Of a stretch of DNA of 64,000 bases, positions 55,759-64,000 are shown piece by piece. The stretch's first letter is position 1; every line of letters starts with the position of its first letter. Both the position numbers and the translations under genes were made by a program. Source of the stretch: Macrosoma leucophasiata (taxonomy: Eukaryota; Arthropoda; Insecta; Lepidoptera; Hedylidae); contig JAWQUS010000020.1 in NCBI GenBank assembly GCA_036365455.1, forward strand, positions 8,219,001 to 8,283,000, written 5' to 3'. The notes under the pieces are model-generated. The model was not told where the DNA came from. It saw nothing but the letters and a program-made list of their open reading frames with translations, and ran no database searches.

Positions 55759-56834
55759 TCACATATTTAAAATATTACATATTTCTTTGTAAAGAATTTT
55801 AGCAACGTCACTCAGTGGATCAGCTAAGATGCTTTGAATTATTCCAACATTCCTTAAGTCTACACCGTACTTAGTTAAAATTTTAGATCTTAAAGTAGCG
55901 CTCCGTTCACACTCCACAACAATGTGGTACACATCCTCCAACCTGCCACATGTGGTACAGTTTGGAGTGTTAATCAATCTCATCAAAAATTTAAAGGCAT
56001 TGACCGGTGCGCAGTCTATGCGCAATCACAATAATATGCCTTCTTAATTTACAATTTATCAGGTACGGGTAACGAGGAGGTTCAGACTGTATTATTTTGT
56101 ACCAGATACCCTTAGTACACGAAGTTTGATTAAAATATTGTTTCCATTTCTCAAAAATTTTATCCCTAAACTTGGTAAGTAAATCTAAGCTCTCTGGAAT
56201 GATGTAGGTTGATATACCCAAATGTATCGATTCTTTAGCTATTTCGTCTACCTCTTCGTTACCAATAATATCACAATGAGAAGGAATCCAATGCAATATC
56301 AGGCGCACGTTGTCATTTAGTAGATATAAATATTTCTTTAAAATAAGCTAACGAGGATCCTCTAATGTTAGAGGTACATCGAGATATATGCTGCAAAGCA
56401 CTCCGGCTATCCGTCAATATAACCACTTGCCTAGGACAAGCGGCGCCCAAAGATATTAGGTAAGACATTGCCTCTGATATTGCAAATATCTCCACTGCCA
56501 TTATAGACAGATTGCAATTACTATTTATTTGATAGCCTTCCCTCGCATTGCGACTAGGAACGTAAAAAGCCGCACCAATTCCGTCCGGAGTTATGGAACC
56601 ATCGGTATATAGTTTAAGAAAACCGGCATATGTGGTATTTAACATACACATCACATTCTGTTTCAAGGTGACAGTATCGCATTGATTTGAATATTGATAA
56701 GGTTTTCTTTTCTCATAAGAATCGCAAAGCGTTTTCTTGCTGATGCACTGTGGTCGCCGCTGCATATTTTGAACATTTCCTATACCTATAAAATAAACAT
56801 TATTGTATAGATAATCTAATTGTGTGTAATACAT
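55759..56834 (-). pseudogene. LINE C-terminus: RNase H domain and CCHC motif, frameshifted
   Basis: Three minus frames (56834-56313, 56308-55991, 56025-55759) read as one protein broken by at least two frame changes. The first holds LKLYTDGSITPDGIGAAFYV, AVEIFAISEAMSYL and VVILTDSRSALQHI; the second starts ILHWIPSHCDIIGNEEVDEI; the third has CTTCGRLEDVYHIVVEC, a C-x2-C-x8-H-x4-C knuckle. The four acidic RNase H residues (D-E-D-D) are all present. The reverse transcriptase is missing, so it is a 5'-truncated insertion of a jockey- or I-like element, 0.3 kb upstream of the NPC1 start. Confidence 0.8.
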
Positions 56835-56935
56835 TTTGTGTAGATTTAAATATTATTATTATAATTTGGAGAAATCCTGCTAATGATAAACAATAAAATA
56901 CGATAAGATTTATACAATCCTTGAATATAACAACT

Positions 56936-57515
56936 GCCTCAGTAGCCTAGTAGTAGCAGGCCACTACTACTATTCTGAAGTCCTGGGTTCGATTCCCGGA
57001 TCGGGGCTATCAGAGAAAACGGTGTAATGGTTATCTATCTATCTGTATCTCTGGTTCTATAAGAATTATTCAATTTTCTCGAAGTTTTTTTTTTATTTTT
57101 TTTTTATGTAATGGAAGTGGTAAACAAGCATGCAGTTCACGTTGATGTTAAGTGATGACTGCAGCCTATAGACACCCACACAAAGACTAAGGTCAAAATG
57201 CAGATGCGTTACCACTCCTGAGGCCTAAGGTGTTACGCCTCTGTGCCGGTAATTACAGGGCCGTACATTACCACCTGACCGGAACACGATAGTGCTGAAC
57301 ACTACCACTTAGCGGCAAGTATATTAGGTAATGCGGTGGTGCCTACGCCCGCGAGCTCGGTCACTGGAGCTCTACCACCAGTAAAAGTTTCCAAATACCT
57401 CGAAGTTTGGTGTTGCCAAAACGTAACCGGCGAATCGTTGGTGTTTGTATGTATGCTTGAATGCATGCATTTACCTCTGCCTACCCCTTCGGGGATTACA
57501 GACATGAAGTTACGT
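56936..57515 (+). repeat. SINE family A interrupted by a family C copy
   Basis: Head and box B (GGGTTCGATTCCC) at 56936-57087, remainder at 57385-57515. The insert at 57088-57384 is a near full-length minus family C copy, flanked by the duplication AAGTTT (57082-57087 and 57385-57390). Confidence 0.85.
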
Positions 57516-57887
57516 TGAATGTTACAAAATTAGAGAAGTTGTAATTATTCGTTAATGCTACTTTCGTAATAAATTTAAGAATAAATTGATCTCGGTAATT
57601 TTTTTGATCACTTATTATGAGATCAAAAATTAGACTTGACCAATAGAAATTCATACAAAAAGTCTGATGGCTCTTGCTCAAAACCGCTGAGTCTCTAAAG
57701 CGGTACATTAAACCATGAATCTCATGTACGAGACTAGCTTTTGCAGGCGATTTCGTCGAATTCATAATTATATTTCTAAGTACAGAAAACAAACAGTGAT
57801 TAAAGATACAGTGATAAAAAACGTAAAAGCTAGTTACACCGTTTAGGTAAATGTTTCCGCCTATGTTTCATTTTATCTATACCTAGG

Positions 57888-58680
57888 TACTTATAATAAA
57901 ACTGTAGAAGTGTAAATTCTGTACATTAAAAATATTGAAAAAATAAATACCAGGGGATGTTACTAGATCGATACCAAACCCAAATATGTGATTACAAAAA
58001 TTTTTGTCTGTCTGTTTGTCTGTTTGTTCAAGCATCACATAAAAACTTCCTGTCCGATTACAATGAAACTTGGTATGATTATACTTTAACTTTTGGCGCA
58101 CAACACTAAGTACTTTTTATCCCGGAAGAATTTCTGTTTGTCTGTGTGTTTGTGCACGCTAATATCAGAAAGGGCTTGTTCGTATTTGCGGTTCTCACTA
58201 AAATATTGTGGTAAGTTTCACTTAACATTTAGTGTTTGTTTCATGTGAATCGGTGCAGAAATAAAAAAGTTATGTCAATTTAAAGAATCGTATCGAATAT
58301 TTTTAAGCTATTGTGTATCTTAATCTTAGTTCTATCTTTTAGGGGGTTTCGTACCTAAAAGGTAAAAACGGACCCTACGGATTACTAATCCTCCGCTGTC
58401 TGTCTATCTGTCCGTCTGTCCGTCCGACTGTCACAAGGCTGTATCTCATAAATAGTGATAGCTAGAAAGCTAACATTTTCACAAATTATGTATTTCTGTT
58501 ACCGCTATAAAAACAAAATTAATTACTAAAAATAAGAAATTTTAAGAAGTCCAAGGGGGCATACATTAAAGGTTTTTTATTTTCGTATATTTTTTGCTCG
58601 ATAATAACGGTAGCAAGTAGACGCTTAAAATGTTCACAGAATTTTAGGTCCTATGTTGTATTGTACCTTCCATCCCTACT
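57888..58680 (+). repeat. unclassified dispersed repeat, copy 2
   Basis: Uninterrupted relative of 22628-23690, with the same order of blocks up to TTTTAGGTCCTATGTTGTA. Confidence 0.75.
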
Positions 58681-59010
58681 AATATTATAAATGCGAAAGT
58701 AACTCTGTCTGTCTGTCTGTTACTTTTTTACGTCCAAACGACTGAACCGATTTTAATTAAATTTGGTACAGAGATAGAGTTGACTTTGAGTTGTTGCTAG
58801 TATAGTAATAAATGTATGATTGTGCAAAGTTTCAAGGAAACCGGTGAATGTTTTTTATTAACCTTCACTCACTATTTAACCATCTTCAAAAATTAATTAC
58901 GAAAAAACCTTTCAGTCTTTCGTCTTCATCATAAAAACAAACTTTGTGGAGAATTTCAGTCTTCTCGGTCCAACGATTTAGCTGACCTGACTGATATATT
59001 ATATATCAGT
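58681..59010 (+). repeat. Lepidopteran repeat with CTGTCTGTCTG tract
   Basis: Starts CTACTAATATTATAAATGCG and AAAGTAACTCTGTCTGTC, a common moth repeat. It is followed by the palindrome GACTGATATATTATATATCAGTC near 58991-59013. Confidence 0.6.
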
Positions 59011-59399
59011 CAGTGAGTCAGGCTTTTTATATATACCTATGTCGGAGCCATATCAGAAAATATGTAATAATACTACGTATAGAATGGACACTTCGACGTC
59101 CCGCCCGATTTGCACACATACACAACCCCTTCCTCTCTTATGGGCGACGGTTGGTATTTTATACGTGCTACGCACACAGGTGCGCGTGTAAATACACGTC
59201 ACTGATGGATAGAAACCAAATTAAGCGTTTGTATGGAATTTTGGCGGAGTGTAGGCGGTGTGGCCATATCGTAGAATTGCCGATATCATGAAATTATTAA
59301 AATGTTCATAAAATGGAGTTTTAATTTTTTTCCTATTATATTCATGAATTTGACTTTTGTACTTTAATTGTTATATCATAAAGTTCGGTCGCTCCATGC

Positions 59400-60106
59400 C
59401 ATAGAGCAACACGGGCCACCGGTTGCGGCGGACCGGAGGGGAATTACTGTGGTAATATGCAGGCTTTCCCTCTGTCAAAGTACAAGCCCAAATTGTCCTG
59501 CGCGTATAATACAAACTAGTTGCAGCCGGACTGCTCATTAGACTAAATCTAGTTGTGCGACTGAACTGACGTCCTAAAAATGGCGATTTGCTCTGTTTTA
59601 TTGCTGTGAAAAGAGATCTGCCACATCAAGTTTACAAAAGATGGCGTTACCTTTCATATTTTAATTAAAGTAAGTAATTTTTAATCACAAAATTATTTTT
59701 TTGTTCTTAAAAACTCATCAATGAGATAATATCGGTCGTATTGTTTCTGACTGATTTAAACAACACGGTCGAGGGGACTGATAGGTATACCCAAATATAT
59801 TAGAGAAGTATATACCTACTCTTTTAATATCTAAGGGTATATATCCTATATGATACGCGGATCGGTTGATCCGGGTTTGTTTTCGAGAAGCCGCTGTCGC
59901 CGAGATGTTTAAATGTGTGTGTGAAATTGTTTATGCAGGTATATTGTTAAAGTTAAGGTGTGAATTTCGTAAAAATAGACGATTTTTGTTATGCGTATGT
60001 GTGCCACACAAATTTCCAAACGCAAAAAATGACAGACTGTTTTGCATCGATAATAAACGCTATGGCTACTCCCCTCCGTTCGGCCGGTGGCCCGTGTTGC
60101 TCTATG
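59400..60106. mobile_element. TIR family D, 0.71-kb copy
   Basis: The ends CATAGAGCAACACGGGCCAC and its complement match the copy at 5914. Flanks CTCCATGC and TTCCGTGC agree at 6 of 8 bases, a decayed 8-bp target duplication. It shares the ACTAGTTGCAGC(C/T)GGACTG and AAGTTAAGGTGTGAATTTCG blocks, and is deleted in the centre. Confidence 0.8.
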
Positions 60107-60119
60107 TTCCGTGCTAAAC

Positions 60120-61560
60120 TCCGTGTCTGCATGATCACGCTCTTATTAATGCCACGCGTGCGTGTTGACGTGTCACGTGTTAACAGTAGATCGATTGCCT
60201 TGGAATTGTTGCCTAGGGAAATCACCCCGGATTGCCTGTAATTGATACCGACTAGGGACGCTCACTCCCACACGTTCATTAATTACTAATTACTTGCCTA
60301 ACTTGGTGGTCGTTCAAATACCGAATTTGTTTTTGTCTGTACGTGTTAACTGTGAGAAAGATTTTTACATCAATTTTTTTTATTCAGCAACCTTTTCGAT
60401 GAGCTTGCTGATAGATAAGATCATATTTTGGGATGCCTACTTGTTTTGAAATTAAAGTGGGTACCTAGGTAGAGTCGTCAATTTAGGTACCTATACTATA
60501 CATTACCTATCAGTTATCAGTCGTGAATTGATAACATACGGTCACAATGAGAATCAAGGTAACAAGTGTGAACTTTATGGCAAGTGCTCATTACATATCT
60601 AAATATTATAAAAAGAATGCCATAATCATTTTTGGCCTAATTATTATTTTAAAAGAGTACCGTTGTGCATTAATGGTAAATACATAATTGTTAATTTGAT
60701 CAAAATATATTACATTAAAATGATCTGTTGGTGTGATTGGGATGAAGATATTCTGCAGTTGCAGCACCTGGACTAGGTATTCTAATGGCGATTTCACCGT
60801 CGTGATAAAACGCGTTTGACTTTCTTAAACAAGTTCAATAACTATTTGGATATCACCGACGAAAATTGTTCGTGATAAGCTTGAAATTGGATGTAAATAA
60901 GCTTTACTGCGTTTTATTAAACTCAACTGTCAGAGCAAACGGTGAAATCCGCCCCTAACAGTCGTTCACGAATGTAACGTGCGGTAAAATAGCTAGGTAC
61001 CTAACACATTAATATCTACTTGGTATCATTCGTGAATCAAAATTCCAGAGGAAATAACTTAAAAAATATTCGTTACTAAATTGAGCAGCAGTATATGACA
61101 TGTACGTATGTTAGTATGTATTGTATATGTATCATATTGTATTCTCACCTAAAAATGAAAATAAACATCAATGACCGCCGCCACAAAAAGTAAAATAACG
61201 ATTTATTTTCATGTAGGTATGTTGACTAACTTGGAAGGCTGTTACCGTCCACAGGGTCGGCTCTAGCTCGTCTAGCGCCCGTGTTCCCTGGCGCGCCCCA
61301 ACCCCCCTCCCCTCCCTCTCCCCGGTTATAACTATTAACTTTTCCGTCGTAACAAGAAAGTTTTTTCATATTAGGTACTTACCAACAAACTATTTTATAA
61401 GTAGGTATAGCCCCTGAGACGGCGGCGCCCGTGTGCATTGCACAGTTTGCACACCCTGCACTATAGGTTAAGCCGCCCCTGACCGTCCATGACTGAAATA
61501 CCTATAATGTTACAGCCCGGTAATGTTGCTGCTTACATATTTACGGTGACAAGCGTGAAT
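60120..61560. other. no gene recognised
   Basis: AT-rich. A C-rich patch near 61290-61325 (CCCCAACCCCCCTCCCCTCC) and GGCGCCCG near 61430 look like repeat remnants. Confidence 0.4.
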
Positions 61561-61568
61561 TGGGCTCA

Positions 61569-61762
61569 GAGTGCCTAGTGCGAGATTTTATTTAATCTTA
61601 CGCGAATTCGATCGCGTTAGAGTAAACGCAGATTTGTATGGAATTGAAGGAGCGTCATCGATTCACCGCTAGATGACGCTCCTTCAATTCCATACAAATC
61701 TGCGTTTACTCTAACGCGATCGCGATCGAAAATCGCGATCGGAAATCTCGCACTAGGCACTC
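61569..61762. mobile_element. near-perfect hairpin MITE (194 bp)
   Basis: The outer ends GAGTGCCTAGTGCGAGATTT and their complement match exactly; an inner pair of 49-bp arms (61610-61658, 61673-61721) is also exact, around a 14-nt loop. Flanking CAG may be a 3-bp target duplication. The lack of arm divergence suggests a young element. Confidence 0.85.
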
Positions 61763-61769
61763 AGGAATT

Positions 61770-62430
61770 GGGAATCTTTGCAACTATAGGTACTCAATAC
61801 TCTTAATAATCTATACAAAATATTACAAGTAAATACGAACACACAGGCCTCGGAATTTCAATTTATGTGTCATCAGTTAACTTCATGCTAAGATAATAAT
61901 TATTTTGATTCATCAACCGGGCGACACCTGCGCATTACAAAGCAAAATAAGGTACCTACCTATACCTAATATAAAAGTTAGTAAAAGGATCAGACTATTA
62001 TGACGAATCATCATTAACTTCAGTTGATAACGTTAATCAATTCCTTAAGCGGTTTTGAGATATTAATAAATACCTAATGGGTAAATAGTACTAAGTAGTC
62101 ATTGATATCAAATTTCACTCTATGGCCAATTCGTTCAAGCATAGTAGATATTAAAAAAAAATACAGATTAAATCTCTAGGAGCAATACATTATTATACTT
62201 AGAATAGACTATTCGGTATTTAAAAGTAAGATGTATGACCCGACTTTTAAAACCCGATTTTTTTTTAATTTCACAAAATTTTAACTACAAATTTTTTTTT
62301 TAAATATCGAATGTTTTAATTTTTTATTCGAGTTTTTCGATCAACTTTCCGTATTATCTCCTAACTTCTACTTACTGGGGCTTCCAACGTGAGCTCAATA
62401 GCATACAATAATGATTTTCAGATAAGTATA
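61770..62430. other. no gene recognised
   Basis: AT-rich, nothing supported. Confidence 0.4.
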
Positions 62431-62434
62431 TAAA

Positions 62435-62582
62435 AAATAAAATACGCTTACCCTCACTGCTCCACACTAGATATAAGTCTGTGTCGTGGGTGCCGTTGCA
62501 CACACATAACACATATACAAACAACAAGACACGAAAGAAATATCTGTAGGCCATACAAATATTTGTCCCGGTGCAGCAACCA
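62435..62582 (-). repeat. SINE family B, truncated
   Basis: Minus copy lacking its head; carries the AATATTTGTATGGCCTACAG and CACCCACGACACAG blocks and the AGCGTATTTTATTTT tail. Confidence 0.7.
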
Positions 62583-62817
62583 ACCCGCAACCCTTCGAAT
62601 AAAACGATCGTCTCACACCGTACCTACCGCACCGTAAATACCTACATTAATTAAAAAAATCTAACTTAAACCTGATAAGTCACACACAATAATAATATCA
62701 TCAGATAGGTACCAACGTAATGTACCAACAATTGGTGGCAATGGGACCCACGTGTAGGAACTTGTTTTTACAGCATTAAATCGACCTGAAATGAATAAAC
62801 ATAACATTAAAAAAAAT

Positions 62818-63050
62818 GCCTCAGTAGCCCAGTGGTACCAGGCCACTACTACTACGTTGGGGTCCTGGGTTCGATTCCCGAGTCGGGGGTTATCAGAGAT
62901 AACGGTGTAATGTCGTTCTATGGGGTTTTTCCATTTTCTGGATGTTTCGCAGTACCTCGGAGTTTGGTCATATGCCCATCCCGCGCCCGTATCGCTTAAC
63001 CGAGTAGATCGCTTCCGATCTACACCAGCCGCGAGGCCATGCGCGCTTCA
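62818..63050 (+). repeat. chimeric repeat: SINE A head fused to family S3 tail
   Basis: 62818-62970 is the head and first body of family A (GCCTCAGTAGCCCAGTGGTA, GGTTCGATTCCC). From 62975 it switches to CCGCGCCCGTATCGCTTAAC, the end of family S3. Confidence 0.65.
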
Positions 63051-63149
63051 TTTTTTTTCTACTCGAAGATAGTTCTACCACTAAGCGTAGACAGTCAACC
63101 AATGGCGGTAAAACCATTTCTGATGAAACTACCGCCACTGGTGGCATGA

Positions 63150-63229
63150 TTATGGCATATGCACTTTATGGGCTTTGGTCCAGCAGTGGACTTCTTACGG
63201 CTGGTATGATGATGATGATGATGATGACT
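63150..63229 (+). repeat. LINE-like 3' tail with (GAT)n
   Basis: GGTCCAGCAGTGGACTTCTT followed by GGCTGGTATGATGATGATGA, the usual moth retroposon end. Confidence 0.6.
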
Positions 63230-63234
63230 TATAT

Positions 63235-64000
63235 TTGCAATCACAAAGATAAAAATAATACAACGAACGAATGTTTGACCGGCAGCGAAATAAAATGTTT
63301 GTTGATGGAAATCATTCATTAATCAATTATTAAAATTTGCATCAGTGCATCCTATCATACCTATTCTTATTGTGATCTACCTACTACGTCAGCACGAGGA
63401 ATTTTATTTTTGTGATGCCACGATGATACTAGGCCCCTTTTCAATATTACATCAAGTACGATAACAGTGCCATCTGTACATTTATAGGCTTACCAGAAAA
63501 GTGGATAGATAGACTTGCAACAAAGTACACTTTGAATAAATTTTCATTTATTTGCTACTCCGTAATAGATGGCAGTAATATATTTTTAGCTAGTGGTTAC
63601 TAGATGGCGTTAACTCTGTTATCACATGACATCTAATAGAACATAATAATTATTATTGTTTAAAATACATACCTTATGTTTATGAAATTTTACTGAATAC
63701 GTAATGTAGTTATTTATTCATTATAAATTAGTTACAAGTATAAATATCAAATTTCATCACTGTTCTAACCAAAAGATGTCAAAGAAGGACGGATCACTGT
63801 AAAAGAGCGGTATGGTTGTACTTAAAATTGACAAGAATTAATATTTCGACCGTACAGCGATTGCATCCTTATTTAATGTTTTATAATTTTAACCATAAAA
63901 TATTATAGTACCTTGTGAAAACATTTAAATTGTGTACTGTTTTTAGCGCCATCTAGCGGTGAGAAGTAAGTATTGCTGCTTATTGTATCTCTACATCAAA
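63235..64000. other. no gene recognised
   Basis: AT-rich to the window edge. AGATGGCGTTA (63603) and GCGCCATCTAGCGG (63947) are small dispersed motifs; nothing else is supported. Confidence 0.4.

Noticed and set aside
63095..63319. Minus-strand frame with seven consecutive histidines
   Set aside because: The histidines are the complement of a (GAT)n retroposon tail, not a protein feature.

Overview
The window is nuclear DNA from an insect, most likely a moth or butterfly. It is AT-rich, has long repeat-filled introns with GT-AG splice sites, and carries many tRNA-headed SINEs, broken LINEs, foldback elements and DNA transposons of the kinds common in Lepidoptera. No operons, Shine-Dalgarno sites or CRISPR arrays are present. 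The genus cannot be read from the sequence alone.

Five cellular protein-coding loci can be reconstructed, most only by splicing short exons by hand. (1) Minus strand, about 1678-12705: a type I membrane protein with an MRH domain and a tail like the cation-dependent mannose-6-phosphate receptor; one middle exon was not found. (2) Plus strand, 17059-25172: all eight coding exons of SMG9, the P-loop partner of SMG1 and SMG8 in nonsense-mediated mRNA decay. (3) Minus strand, 27165-38792: the ciliary microtubule protein Flattop (CFAP126) in four exons, with an RFX-type X-box about 0.2 kb upstream of its ATG. A 1.6-kb coding exon (25437-27074) that has no usable ATG lies just beyond its short terminal exon and fits in phase as an alternative 3' end. 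(4) Plus strand, 48988-50700: a two-exon bHLH factor of the HEN/NHLH (Drosophila HLH4C) family. (5) Minus strand, 51686-55426: an uninterrupted 1246-residue NPC1-type sterol transporter.

Layout: 1-1.6 kb no clear gene; 1.6-12.8 kb receptor-like gene with transposons in its introns; 13.4-16.9 kb transposon cluster including a 2.2-kb hAT-like element that ends 183 bp before the SMG9 ATG; 17-25.2 kb SMG9; 25.4-39 kb Flattop locus, tail-to-tail with SMG9; 39-48.9 kb repeats and sequence with no recognised gene; 49-50.7 kb HEN-like gene; 51.7-55.4 kb NPC1; 55.7-64 kb LINE remains, repeats and foldback elements.

The genes serve unrelated processes (lysosomal sorting, mRNA surveillance, cilia, neuronal transcription, sterol uptake), so no pathway links the neighbourhood. 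The sequence does show many nested insertions with readable target-site duplications, an about 290-bp retroposon present in about twenty copies, three members of one terminal-inverted-repeat family with 8-bp target duplications, and several near-perfect palindromes.
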